Positions 1 to 11,483 of a stretch of DNA of 64,000 nucleotides are shown piece after piece. Origin of the DNA: Odiellus spinosus (Eukaryota; Arthropoda; Arachnida; Opiliones; Phalangiidae); contig CAWUCO010000183.1 of the NCBI GenBank assembly GCA_963920705.1, positions 5,001-69,000 of the forward strand, given 5' to 3'. The stretch's first letter is position 1. Each line of letters starts with the position of its first letter. Under the pieces are notes generated by a model. It was not told where the DNA came from and searched no databases. It saw only the letters and a list, made by a program, of their open reading frames with translations. The position numbers were made by a program, and so were the translations under genes.

Positions 1-553
1 ACAAATTTATGATTCCAAAAAACCAACAAATCGAAAACAAAAACACAAAAATAAATGACAAAAAAGATGACATTTGGCTATTTCTTCCATATTATAAAAA
101 TTTCAATGAAACTCTACAACGAAAATTAGGAAAATATAACATCAAAATCATAAATAAAAAAGCTAAAAATTTAAAACATAGTCTAATAAAATGGGAAAAG
201 AATAAATATAAGAATAAAAAATGTGTCAATAACTTAGTTATAATAGGTGTAGTGTATAAAATTAATTGTTAATTGGGCAGAGTATATGTAGGTGAAACAG
301 AGAGAAAATTAGGAGATAGGGTTAAAGAACACTATAGAGATATTAAAAATGAAAACTTAAACAATGCAATCTATGTGACGAAAATAGACATAAAATAGAC
401 TTTGACAAGGTTGAAATTCTTGCAAAAGAAAACGACTATTACCGTAGAAAAATATTAGAATCAATTTTCATTAAAAAATATTATCGCAATATAAATATAG
501 AACCGGGTCTGTCTCTAAAACATAAATGGAATATTCATGAAATATTTTTATAA
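1..553 (+). mobile_element. Penelope-like element, C-terminal GIY-YIG end (decayed)
   Basis: Remnant of the 3' coding end of a Penelope-like retroelement (reverse transcriptase fused to a GIY-YIG endonuclease). The frame from 9 encodes the linker before the nuclease and ends with VYKIN. The nuclease continues in a shifted frame as GRVYVGETERKLGDRVKEH, the YIG half of the motif and its conserved Arg region. A third stretch (DYYRRKILESIFIKK) matches the family's last conserved block and ends at a TAA near 551. Two frameshifts and one stop break it. It is cut by the window edge, so the RT is not visible. The same family recurs at 34690 and 58931, which supports the call. Confidence 0.75.
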
Positions 554-780
554 CGCCCGCATTGTTAAAAAACTAGCACAACATCAATAGAATTGGTATA
601 AATTAATCATGTAAACGTAGCGAAATTTTAGATTGAATAACGAACCACGGTTTGAAACTGTCTCTCTGTCAATTTTTTAAAATAAAATCAGTTTTTATTT
701 TATTTTACCTAATCACGTGTTATCTTCATACATTAATTAACCTCTTAATAATTTCCGTGATAATAATAATGAAAATAAAT

Positions 781-1901
781 TTATTCGGTATTATACTTGT
801 TGTTCTCTGGTCTGGGAATTGTACGTAATAGACCTCCCCAAGCGTCACCTATAACCTGAGGGTATATGAGAACGGTATAAACGAATAAACTCTGGACACC
901 TCTATTTATGTCAGCGATATGTTCACCCTGGGTCTTATGCGTTAAGCCTTTCTCAATTTGTTTGGTATCAAAACCCAGCATAAGACCTAAACCAGGATTG
1001 GATTTGGGAAAGCGAATGGTAAAACTCTCTCGCAAATTTTTTTGTTGATCCGTGAGAAGATAATCAGGTTTTGCTTCATCAATTAATCCTAGACCACAAA
1101 GTAACGTTACCGTCCCATTGTTATTTTGTTCAAAATCAAAATAAGGCCTCATTCTCGGGGGTAAACACTCTCTCATTCCCTTTAACACCTTCTCTATAGT
1201 TCCGTACGTACCGTGTGGTAGTTGATAAGTTTTAGTTTGATACAAAAGATTTTCGACTCGTTCGTTACCCATTAATTTTATGGTCTTGTCTCTTTTAACC
1301 ATCTGCCGAACGTAAAAAGGGGGATATTTGAAGGTGTCGAGTTTAATCCTGTTCTGGTCTAAAGCTCGTGTTCCAACAATGGTTGTCCCCGTTATCCATT
1401 TTTCACAATCCCGCGCTTCTAAACCTAATAATTCGCAATACATTCTGGGAAATATAACGAAGGTTTCACCATTGGGATCTTTAAATTCAATAAGAAAACG
1501 TTCCTGACCGTTGACGATCCCGATTTGAAATTCTAATTTGTCTTTTACTTGTTTTTGAGAAATAGACGCCTGCATCTGATTAATAATTTTATGATAAATA
1601 CTTTCATTCGTATCTTTAATTATTGTACTTTTGTCGTTTACGGTTCCCTGACCCGTTTCATATTTTAAATCTAAATCAACCATTCTAACGACGAAAGTAT
1701 CGAAGAAGTCGGTAATATTATCCCATTTCGAGGCATACTAATGCTAGATAAACCGACTTCCCAAAGTCCTTCCGTTAAATCAAATGACGTGGGTAATTGC
1801 GTCGTGTAACTGGTTTTTGTGTTTTTCGGATATTGCGTCATGGAGGCGTTACTCGGGAGAGTCAAGTAGAACGAGTCGTAGATGGGATCGAGCATCGTCA
1901 A
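781..1901 (-). mobile_element. Polinton/Maverick-like virion protein gene fossil
   Basis: Minus-strand coding fossil resembling the minor capsid (penton-like) proteins of Polintons and adintovirus-like elements. The beginning carries the recurrent opening DSFYLTLPSNAS, then TSYTTQLPTSFDL and LWEVGLSSISMP. The later 300-residue part is rich in beta-type segments and has no other domain I know. The gene is broken (at least one break). No polymerase, integrase or terminal repeat of a Polinton was seen nearby, so this is an isolated fragment. Family assignment rests on recalled pattern only; a profile search with the major Polinton protein families would settle it. Confidence 0.5.
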
Positions 1902-2530
1902 GCAGAGTTGAAGGCTAACAATGAAGATGAAACAAGCTGGTCAGACTTATTTATCCTTCCTTTTGAGAGGAATTAATCCGTCGCACCAGAAGCTTATATG
2001 GTTTAAAGGTTTCAACCCGTAGATCTCCCAATAATAAGGTAGGATAAAGATTAATCCGAGAATATCGTACCATGGGGCCAGAACGAATCGGGAATCTCGA
2101 GTAATAATTTAACGAATAAGACCAATGGGGACCGTGATCGGAGTCAAGAAGACTCTAAACCATATTTACAATGGCGAAGAGTGTAAGAATCGTGAAAGAA
2201 CCATCGCTTCCAGACACAGCATTGACATTTCTGTAATTGAACGCGAGCACGTTCCTTCGTTATCCGTAAATCCATTTTAAGCTGACTTTAGAATCGAGTC
2301 TTTTATATGATATCCTTCTCCCTAGTGAGTGAATGAGTCATTGGCCCCCCCAGTTTTTTTGGCTACAGAATCCCTCTTTTATATCCGGAGTCATTCAGAA
2401 AAACAAAGGAGCAGGGAGAAAAAAAAAATAAAAAATAAAGGAGCAGGGACGGAAAAATAAAAAGTACTGTCAGTCCTCCTTGAAAATGTTTTTTTCAGCC
2501 GGGGGCTAAGAAGGGTCAGGCTGGACTAGC
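1902..2530. other. Unassigned stretch
   Basis: I see no gene, tRNA or clear repeat. Runs of A and T appear near 2415-2455. It may be flank of the Polinton-like fossil. Confidence 0.4.
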
Positions 2531-2757
2531 CGGGCGGGGCTAATTAGACAAATTTGTTGACGGGGCCGGGGTTAATTAGGCCAATTTGTGTACTTTGGGG
2601 GTGGGGTCTATTAGGCAAATTTGTTGACATATGACGTCATTTGTTGACGGATGCGCTGTTTGTTTACTTTGGGGGCGGGTACTAATTATGCAAATTGGTT
2701 TACTTTGGGGGCGTGGCTTAAGCAAATTTGTTTACATGATGACGTCATTTGTTTATT
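2531..2757 (+). repeat. Short tandem array of GC-box / octamer / CRE units, copy 1
   Basis: About five degenerate units of 30-70 bp. Each starts with a GC-box-like core (GGGCGGGGC and variants), then an ATTAGGCAAATTTGTT-like stretch. One unit carries a perfect octamer ATGCAAAT (2688-2695). Two carry the full cAMP-response palindrome ATGACGTCAT (2631-2640 and 2739-2748). A second array of the same units lies at 23352-23645. The transcription-factor meaning of these words is inferred from known vertebrate and insect sites; nothing here shows activity. Confidence 0.7.
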
Positions 2758-2842
2758 TTAGTCTTGTTGTAGAGGCTTAAACTACTGACGTTCTACCAGC
2801 AGGTGAAACTAGTTTCATCGTATAAACCGTGTAGGTAGCAAA

Positions 2843-3560
2843 TAAACGTTGATTTTTGGTTTATATCTGGTGCGAATGTTTTCTAAACGTTTTTCGTGTT
2901 TTACTTACGTTTATAAATGTTTACATTGTGGCTATTTATACACCATTGATATTCGGTTTATGTAGAACGTTAACGGAATGGTTATTTACATACCGTTTAA
3001 ATTTGATTGTTGTGGAGCGTTTATTGAACGTTTGCACTATGGTAATTAATACACCATTTATATTCGGTGGATTTGAAACGTTTATTTAACCTTTATATTG
3101 TGGCTAGTTATACACCGTTTAAATAAGATTGTTGGAGAACGGTTTTGAAATGTTTATATTCTGGCTATTTACACACAATTCATATTCGGTGGATGCAAAA
3201 GTTTATATCGTGGTTAGTTATATACCGTTTAAATTAGGTGGTTGAGGAACGGTTATTTAACGTTTATATTTTGGCTTTTTACACACCATTGATATTCGGT
3301 TTATGCGGAACGTTTATTAAACATTTGCATTATATTTATCTGCACACCATTGATATTCGGTTGATGCGAAACGTTTGTTTAACTATTATATTGTGGTAAG
3401 TTATACAAGGTCCAAAATTTGGTTGTTGCGGAACAGTTATTAAACTTTTTCACTATGCTTTTTTACTCATCATTGATATTCGGTTAACTAGAACCGATTA
3501 TAAACGTTTATATTCGGATGTTGCGGAAATATTTGGTTATTTACACCCTTTGGAAACTAT
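2843..3560 (+). repeat. Minisatellite with about 60-bp units
   Basis: Around a dozen degenerate units share the words CATTGATATTCGGTT, GAACGTTTATT and TTTATATTGTGGCTA. Successive ATTCGGT words fall roughly 60, 105, 110 or 125 bp apart, which fits a 55-62 bp unit with some units altered. Similar, more eroded units reappear at 3993-4290. Confidence 0.75.
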
Positions 3561-4290
3561 TTTTGAACAATTCTTTTGGGATATTAGTATAAATATTTCT
3601 TTTCTAAAAAAAGCGCGCGATAACTCAATATCATCATGGCGCGCTTGCAGGAGATAATTTTGGTTTTCATGGACTGAGCGAGGGCTGAGAAAGGGAGTGT
3701 AGGAATGACGTAAAATCCGTTCTTACCCCTTTTTTTTTACCCACGTTGGGCACTATTCGAATACCAAATTATTGAAAACAAAATTTCAGGTACACGCACA
3801 TAAAAAAAAGGACCACGGAAATTTACGGAGCAAAATTCAGTCTAATTCATTCGGAAACAAAATATATAATCTTCAACCTTAATAAACTTTAGTTATGTTT
3901 TTAAGTGAGAGATTTAATTTAGATAAGATGGAGCTGAGAGCAAAAGTAAAAAGGGAAAGGTTACCAGTACATATCCTTTTAATTTTCTGTTGTTCAGGGA
4001 CGATATTTAAACGTTTGCATTAAGGTTATTTACTTGCTATTGACGTCTGGTTGATCTGGTACGTTTATTAAACGTTTACATTAATGTTATTTGCACATCT
4101 TTGAAATTAGGGCCCTCCTACGACTGCGTTGCTTAAAAACAATTGATGCATGACAAAATTCAATACACACACATAAATGCCATTTATATTCGGTTAAGTA
4201 AGAAATGTTTATTTCACGTCTATATCTGGGTTATTTTTACACAGTTTATATTCGGTATAATAACCATTTGAATTCACGTTATTTTATTAT
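3561..4290. other. Unassigned stretch, with eroded minisatellite units at its end
   Basis: No gene is visible from 3561 to about 3992. From 3993 to 4290 there are decayed units of the preceding minisatellite (GTTTGCATTAAGGTTATTT, TTTATATTCGGTT), separated by about 150 bp of unrelated sequence. Confidence 0.45.
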
Positions 4291-4672
4291 AAAACTTTCT
4301 TAATTTAAGCGTTTTTGATTAATAATTGATTATTTTGATATTTTTTTCGGCAGTCCAAAAATTTAGCATGTGTTATATTCAATAGGATAACTGATTATTT
4401 AAGAACGATTAATTCTTTATTATATTTAAACTAACAACATGGCCAGAGAGTTAAAACACAGATGTCTTTTAGTTGTTATATATATACAAAACCAGTAGGC
4501 TATCTTATTGAGACGGCCAAAGAGAAATAATTACCCAGAGTGCGACTTATACACTCACAATGTAAATGCTATTTTATTAAACCACGTTTTATAAACGTAT
4601 TATATTGGTTTTTACCTCCCCGACAGAGCTTTAGTTCAGGGGAGGTTTCACACTGGTCGCCTCTGTGTGGGT
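4291..4672. other. AT-rich stretch without recognised feature
   Basis: I see nothing coding here. It leads directly into repeat X copy 1. Confidence 0.35.
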
Positions 4673-5563
4673 GTGTCTGTCACTTCCTGTGTAAGCGGAT
4701 ATCCTGTGTAAACGGAAATCACGTGACCTAGCTCGTGGAGCCAAAAGTCTAGAGGCGTAATCATGGCAGCTTATCGTTCAATTCCGTATAACGGGAATTA
4801 CCTCCTTGAAGGGGCTGCCACATTGAGTTTCAGGTGTCGTGCAATTATATACAACAGGACGACTCCAATTGCATATTATCGCCTTCCACCATCCACTTTA
4901 CGGTCAAACCTCGATGCTGGACAGTAAAAGGCGATTATACGCAATGGGACGTCTCCCACTGTTATAATCAACTCCGACCATCCCAACACCAAGGTCCAAC
5001 CTCCAGTGTCCGATCTCAGCGGGCCATATTAGCGAGGCGTCCCTCACTAATATGGTCCCCATCAACCTTCCACTCCTTTCAACTCCTCCCTCTACGGGTC
5101 TTTGTTGTGCAGTTACCGAATGCCTAGGGTTACGATAAACGTCTAGACATTGAGAAGGGGGGTGTGCCCCAACTCTTCTCGGTTACTCGCTCGATGAATA
5201 AAGGTCCGCGAAAGCTATATATACCTTTTTTCCATGCTCTAACTACTTTTGCCTTATGCCGCGATATATTTTAGTGAATTGAAGTGTATAATGCATTTAA
5301 ATTTTAATTTAAAATAATAATATTTTTTAACTGAATCTTATTAATACGAAACTGAAAAATCAATTTAAAATTCGAGATAGTTTAGAAGATATTTCAGAAA
5401 TTGTTCAAAAATTTAAAGAAAAGTTACCGTTTAATACCAGCTTGTGTTGGCAGCTTACGCTTAGCTGTTTTCCATATTTCATTGAGTACAAAAAGCGAAG
5501 GTATAACGGGCAGTATAGCCTTAGTCTTGCTGCAAACTTGGGGTGGATTGAAGAATCAAAATA
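4673..5563 (+). repeat. Repeat X, copy 1 (unclassified interspersed repeat)
   Basis: About 890 bp that recurs inverted at 11484-12303 and in part at 6846-7025. Shared landmarks are GTGTCTGTCACTTCCT at one end, AGCTTATCGTTCAATTCCGT, CAGCGGGCCATATTAGCG, a GATGAATAAAGGT word followed by a TATATA-type box, and GGGGTGGATTGAAGAATC at the other end. No long frame is conserved between copies. The AATAAA and TATA-like words could suit an LTR or a Pol II retroposon, but no TG/CA ends or target duplications were found, so the class is open. Confidence 0.8.
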
Positions 5564-6845
5564 CAAGTTGGGAAACCAAAATATAACCTCCCCGACGTTA
5601 AGGTAACATAATCTAACCTAACCCTACCTAAAATAAGAGATGAAAAGAAATGTAGAGTATTGGAAGGGTAGAAGAAACAGCGTGCATTTCAATCACACTT
5701 CTCTATTTCCCCATCTAGGTTACGGAGTATAAGTATTTTTCCTTAACCTCAAGGATTCAGAGAATGCAAAAGAGTGTCCTGCGTTACCCATAATTATATG
5801 CGGCAGGGCGTAGATTTGTTAATAGACACACCAAATTAAATTTTTATTTTCAAAGTAAATATGTAAAATACAAGTGCTTGTAATATAAATTAACACTTGA
5901 GCATAGGCTGTACTGTGTGATTATCTTTGATAATCCACTGATTTGATAAAGACGAAGGATTTAGTCTGGGATGGCAAGGAATTAAAACGACGAAGATATG
6001 GTAGCAAGTTCCTCTTGGACAAACCAATAAATATTCTAGGCTGAATGTTTCATTTACAACCCATTGTCGGTAGATGATTGGCAATTACTTCCGGTACAGT
6101 TTTCGTCTGAAATTCTTGTTCTGACGTGGCCATAGACGACCATTACTGATATTTTCATCATACGAGAGATCCCAGTCATTGGAAGAATCCAAGGATGGAG
6201 CTGGTCGAGAGGTTTCTTTCCAAACCGGCTGACAAGACGTTAGTTTCCACTCCTATGATAAAAAAAATCTTAAAGACTGAAAGTAGACTAATTTCCATAC
6301 CATTAGTATTTATAATTGAATAGCTCCTTTTACGTTTAGAATAACGAGGCCTATGAAGAACTGTTGAGCTTTTACTGACTGTTGGTATCTCATATGTCGA
6401 GTCCGAAAACACTCACTGCTTGCATTTTTCAATTCTTCGTAGCCAGGCCGTCTCTTTCTGGTGATAAATAAAATCCGTGTCGCTGCTCTGTTGACTTCAA
6501 ATGGTGATGACATTCTGCGCTGGTTGATTTTCGACCTCAAGTCATTATAGCTCTCTTTCGTGTGGTCTCGTCTCGTCTTGTCGCCTGGTCTGCCAACGAA
6601 GTTCACTGTACATGGCTGCTTTTGATTATGAAAATAATCGGAAATGTTTCTTGGTTTTATAGTGGAGAAAAATGAAGCCTATTTTTTCAACATCAGATGT
6701 CCATTTTTTATTCAAAATTTTTGTTTTTTAAACACGGGAAACCTATTGTACTTCTGTCCAAGGAGAGTTTTTACGACTATAATGTTTCTTAACAGGTGTA
6801 ACATTTTGTATCAATCCGCCTCAGCTTTAAATCTTATGTCGTTTC
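5564..6845. other. Unassigned stretch with short unrecognised minus-strand frames
   Basis: Minus-strand open frames of 60-100 codons occur at 5890-6084, 6176-6412 and 6310-6606. They match nothing I know, overlap one another and lack convincing splice sites, so I do not call genes. Confidence 0.35.
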
Positions 6846-7025
6846 TATCTTGGATGGTCGTGTAAACGTACCTTTATATAGATTCTTCTATCCACCCAAG
6901 TTGGCAGCAAGCCTTAGCCTATACTGCCCGTTATACCTTTGCTTTTTGGACTAAATGATATATAAAAAACAGCTTAGCGTGTGCTGCCAACTCAAACTGG
7001 TATTAAACGGTAACATTTCTTTAAA
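6846..7025 (-). repeat. Repeat X, partial copy 3
   Basis: About 180 bp matching the high-numbered end of copy 1, in the orientation of copy 2. Shared words include TAGATTCTTC, ATCCACCC, GGCAGCAAG and CTGGTATTAAACGGT. It ends within the repeat and is followed at once by repeat Y. Confidence 0.75.
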
Positions 7026-7282
7026 TTTTTGGACAAGGTGTAATGTTCTTACAGAGACATAATAGAATAAATTAGCCACATTTCTAAGTAATGCGATTTA
7101 AATTCAATCGCCTCAGTTTATTTGAGTACTATACCCAAAAGATCGTGAGAAAGAGGCCTCTTATCATCGAAATATAGGCGAGAAACGATTGCCCAAACAA
7201 TCGAAGACGACACCATCGCGCAAGTGAGAGGGTTCACCATAATTCTAAACGCTAACGTAAACCATCCATTGGAGTATTGCAT
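7026..7282 (+). repeat. Repeat Y, 5' part, lacking the MITE insertion
   Basis: Reverse-complement match to 56190-56690: AATGTTCTTACAGAGACATA, then TAATGCGATTTAAATTC, CAATCGAAGACGACACCATC and GCGCAAGTGAGAGGGTTC, then TTCTAAACGCTAACGTAAACC. Between the last two words this copy is continuous (about 7229-7240), whereas the 56-kb copy carries a 266-bp insertion. This copy is therefore the empty site. Confidence 0.8.
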
Positions 7283-7900
7283 CAATAGCCTCGTTCACAC
7301 TTAAAGGCAAAATCGGTTCCAAAACCAGTTCGAAGCGTTTTCCGTTTTCCCTGGTTCACACGCTGACAAGACGGTTCGCGGCCGTTCGTCCCGGTTTTAC
7401 CTAAGCCAAGGCTTAGCGTAGTTTTAAAAAAATGCCCAGAATTTTAAATTTTGAAATAGTTATCTCAAACTAATTAGTAAATCGTGTTTGTAACTTGTTG
7501 GTTAATAATTTTTGACAGAAAGTATAATTTTAATCGCGTTATTTTAAGATTTATCAGCAAATTTGTCTTCCCGCCGCGTTATTTTCAAAGCGGATTGAAC
7601 CGAAGCGACTTGGCCAAGCTGCTTCCCGAACCAACAAGAACTGATTTCTCACGTTGGTTTGATAACGAAGCGCATTTATGCCTATGTATGAACGAGGCTT
7701 TTGAGTACCGAATCTGTAAATATCGTTTTTATGGGCCCAGAAGAGATTTATTAGCTTTCCGCCCCCCAAAGGGGGAAGGAAAGGTAAAAGAATGATAGTA
7801 CGAGGCTGGCTGGCGAACTACTTTTCGCGCTCCTTTTGGCTTAAAAAGGCTGGCGGAAGGATATATGTAGAAATAAAGCCCTAAAATTTCAACCTCGCGC
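7283..7900. other. Unassigned stretch
   Basis: Open frames on both strands overlap between 7484 and 7795 and resemble nothing known. The words TTCACACGCTGACAAGACGG and CGTTCACACT suggest further repeat debris. Confidence 0.3.
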
Positions 7901-8008
7901 CAGAAACCACTCTCAGAGTCACAGCTCTATCTCTGCGCCGAAGAGCTCATTCGCGCCAGAAGCTACTCTCACAGCTCCATATCTGCGCCCAAGAGCGCGC
8001 GAATTTTC
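7901..8008 (+). repeat. Tandem duplication of about 52-55 bp
   Basis: Two adjacent copies starting GCGCCAGAAACCACTCTC and GCGCCAGAAGCTACTCTC. Both continue through CACAGCTC, TATCTGCGCC and AAGAGC. Confidence 0.7.
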
Positions 8009-8034
8009 AGCCTCTGTGGCCCGACGGGGACTCG

Positions 8035-8125
8035 AACGGTCCATCTCGTGAACGATCACGAATACCTCTACATTTTTATCTCTGAGACTAGGTGAAGCAT
8101 CGTAACCACTACACCACGGAGACAT
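8035..8125 (-). repeat. tRNA-like sequence (SINE head or tRNA pseudogene)
   Basis: On the minus strand the sequence begins GTCTCCGTGGTGTAGTGG, a good A box (TGGTGTAGTGG). About 70 nt later comes a B box and T-arm, CCGTTCGAGTCCCCGTCGGG. The two ends do not pair as an acceptor stem and the A-to-B spacing is too long for a plain tRNA. It is therefore either a tRNA-derived SINE head or a decayed tRNA, not a working tRNA gene. Confidence 0.6.
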
Positions 8126-8225
8126 GTGTACGAGAGAACCTAAAATAGTCTATAAGCTTTCCGTAGCGCAGGGGGCAAGATACAGGGGAAATACACGACG
8201 ACCGTAGACAACGCGAAATTTATCT

Positions 8226-8350
8226 CTCGTGTAATATACAAGTAAGTCTACATGTATATAGTTGAAGGCGTTTGGACTGCCTTGCGCATTGACTACGCGA
8301 GAGATCTCTCGCCTCGCGTAATATACAAGTCTACATGTATTTAGTTGAAC
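8226..8350 (+). repeat. Direct duplication of a 37-41 bp word
   Basis: Two copies at 8226-8266 and 8313-8348 share TAATATACAAG, GTCTACATGTAT and TAGTTGAA. The word between them, GACTGCCTTGCGCATT, recurs at about 11063. Confidence 0.65.
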
Positions 8351-8371
8351 GAACGTATATATAGACATATA

Positions 8372-8712
8372 TAAGTGGCGAATTAAATTGGATGATAAAT
8401 TTTATATAGCGAATTAAATTGAATGTATAATTTTATGTAGCAAATTAAATTATTTATGTAGCGAATTAAATTGGATTTATAATTATTATTATTGCTTTTT
8501 ATTTCCTATTGATTGACGTGACCATAGAAATTATATATTATATGTCTATGGCCCCATCTAGTTAATTAATTTACAAGTTTAAGATAAATTGACGTTATTT
8601 CCAATTCAAATTATTAATTTTTCAATGTAGCGAATTAAATTGGATGTATAATTTTATAGATACTTAATTATTATTACTTATTATTTCCAATTGATTGACG
8701 TGAAAATGAAGT
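8372..8712 (+). repeat. Tandem AT-rich units (TAGCGAATTAAATTGGAT)
   Basis: Four close units run from 8372 to 8480 and a fifth starts at 8629. The last two carry the same downstream block, ending TTGATTGACGTGA, so a unit of roughly 70-80 bp was also duplicated with 100 bp between the copies. Confidence 0.7.
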
Positions 8713-11060
8713 TTGGTCTGATACTTTCAAGATTACGTACATATATTTGATCTTTTCGGGGCCCAATAATTTTTCATATACTTTAATATCTTATTACGTT
8801 ACTATTTCTCACTTTATTCCCCCCCCTTACGCTATCCTGCCTTATTATAAGCGGGGAATTATCATAAAGGTATTTGTTTTGGTTCAAAGTGATGGTGAAG
8901 TAAATGTTAAGGACAATCCGCGTGTTCTGATATGATTTGTAAATGCACTGGTTAAGTTTTGAAATATTTATAATCTCCCTAATCAGATTTGATGAAGGAT
9001 TTTAAATTATGAATGTGTAATCATTTAAACTTTTATTCTGCCTCATTCTCACAGGCAATGTTGAAATATTTTATGCAAAAATTTATTCTTTAGTTTTAAC
9101 TTGAAGTAAGGATGTATTTACAGACTAGAAATGCGATGGGGAGTGCTGAGAAAGAAGCACATAAATAGTTGCAATGCCATATGTAAGAACCTTTTAAAGA
9201 AAGCGATAAAACGGATTTCATTAAATTTTTTTTATCCAAACTCATTTACATCATTGTTACACAAAGTACATTTTATTCACTGTTTTAACAATTATTAAAC
9301 CGGTTTAGGTACAGTTTTTTAAATTAACAAGGATTAAAATATAAATTATAGTAAATATATTTCTAAAACAAGTTTACGGATAAATTCAACATACCTAGCT
9401 AGAAGTTCTAATTCCCCTTGCAAAATTATTATTGTTTGCGAGTGACATGGGCATTTTGTGACGAGAAATGCCAATTCTTGAATAAACTTCTTCAATATCG
9501 GTTGCGGTATGAGTAATATTGGCAAAGTTTAGCTTTCCAAAAGTCACGAAAAATATTTGAGATCTTTACACTGGCAAGTGAGAGTTCCGAACTTTATCCC
9601 AGTTATTGATACGGCATTCTTTGCTTTTTAAATTTTAAGCGTAGAAACAGTTTGGTTGTGAGACCTCTTAAACATTACTACTATATGTGGTACACAACTC
9701 ATAAATGGTGATAAAATTCAGCAGAAAATCAATGTATGCAATCCTATAAATAAATAGCGTGTTACTTACCTACGTGGAAACTAAAAAGGAGCAACGAAAC
9801 AAACAAAATCTTGTTTGGAGGGCATATAAGCTCACACCTACAAGAAACGTTATATTGTGTTTCAGATAATATTTTTTCTAAATATAAACCTTTCATGTGA
9901 TAGCGAGCAAAAATTTATATATATATTTTTGTTGCGAGTGACTTACGATGGAATCTAGCTTTTTGAGTTAGCGAGCCGATGATAGCGCGATTCAACGGCA
10001 GCTGAGCCGAGCCCGAGGCCCGAGCTTCACGACGAGGCTCAGAGCTGTCGTTGAGACTCGCTGTCGCCGATTGTTCACGTCGCGAACGGGGACTGGGAGA
10101 GAGTATGTGCCGCGGATTTTGCCTAGTACTGAGGAAGGTTTTTTAAATAGGCTCAGAAATTAAAATATGGCCTCTATCAAAGTTCACGCATAAATATACG
10201 CGCAAAGGTGAAAAAATATAAATCCAGTTTATATCTTGTCTAAGCTTAATTTTGATTCAGTGAGATTCCTAAGCTCTTCAGCGACGGCGATAGGTGAACC
10301 CCGAACACGCCGTGGCTCTCGCCATAGCATCTGGCTCGGTTAAGCCTTGTCTTGACTCTTTTACACTCCTGTACACCCTAAAATTCACTACTAAAATCCT
10401 ATTTCTCAGCGACTGGTGTGATTTGTTCACCGTTGTGTTACGACACAAAGGGGAAAACAAGTTGGATAGTGTCCATCATGCAGTTTAAATTTTTAAACTT
10501 CTAACGTTTTTTCTTAATTTTAAGTATTTTTTCGGGACTTTTTAAGGTTCCCATATAATTTTAGGCATACTTTTCTTTACGTAAGATCCCAGCTAATGTA
10601 CTTTACCTTTCCTCAAATGATAATGTTCATTTTATAATTCCTCTTACAAAGTTCTACTATATCTTTAAAAACTCAAAAAATTTTAGTATACAAAAACTAT
10701 TTTATTTAAATCGTAAAACATCTCGAAGTAAATAACGCGAGAATTATAAGTACAGCAATTTAATACATTTCAAACATTGAGTAGTTTTTACAAACTATGG
10801 ATGTGGCCAAATCAAAATATCCAGGGAAAATTCGTTTTTAGGGCCACCCCGAATAATGTAAGAGGTAGTTATATTATCGAGTCTGACAGCAGTTGGGGTA
10901 GTAGATCATAGTAATAGATAGTCATAACGATTTTAAAGGGACATTCACACGCCATTTTTAGAAAATATTTTCAGTTATGGTTCCACGCGGTCTTGATTAA
11001 GGTACAAGCTTCGCAGCAGTGTTTCGTATACCTTGCTATATAGAGCGGAAAGCGTTAAGA
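8713..11060. other. Long stretch without a recognised gene
   Basis: No frame, RNA or element could be supported, apart from the GC-rich foldback listed separately at 9985-10060. Short overlapping frames near 10278-10488 on both strands look accidental. Confidence 0.35.
9985..10060. repeat. GC-rich imperfect inverted repeat (hairpin)
   Basis: The left arm (9985-10011) carries TTCAACGGCAGCT and GAGCC; the right arm (10034-10060) carries GGCTC and AGCTGTCGTTGA, its complement with few mismatches. The loop is about 22 nt. It stands out from AT-rich surroundings. Confidence 0.6.
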
Positions 11061-11190
11061 CTGCCTTGCGCATTTGTTAAAGTTAAAAAATCAAATAATA
11101 ATAAAATCGTGCCTACTTTTTAATTACTGTGAATTTAATGGGATACTCATGATATAATATAATATTCAAAATTAAAGGGCTCTCTCTACT
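11061..11190 (+). repeat. Repeat Y, 3' part
   Basis: Matches the reverse complement of 56020-56130: TTAAAGTTAAAAAA, then CTTTTTAATTAC, TTTAATGGGATACTCATGAT and ATAATATAA. It lies in the same orientation as the 5' part at 7026 but 3.8 kb away, so it is a second partial copy or one interrupted copy. Confidence 0.65.
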
Positions 11191-11483
11191 AACTAGAATT
11201 CAATAGATATTTCTTATCATTCTACTGTTTAAGAAATGAAATATTTGTTTACCATTTTGAGGCAATTAGTAAAGCTCGGCTAAGCTTATGATTTCACCCT
11301 TTTGTAAACAATTCAGGCACCTTACTTTCGATTACTTCATGTACTTTATCAATATTTCCTTATTTTAATCTGTGTTTAACTAGAGATACTCTCGAACCCG
11401 AAAGACGTCTTATCAAATTTTGTCAAAGTACCTTTGTTTGTATTAATTCAAATTCAGTGGACGGTGGGATCTTGGATACCCGT

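Noticed and set aside
8035-8125. Functional tRNA gene
   Set aside because: A and B boxes are good, but the 5' and 3' ends do not pair and the spacing is too long.
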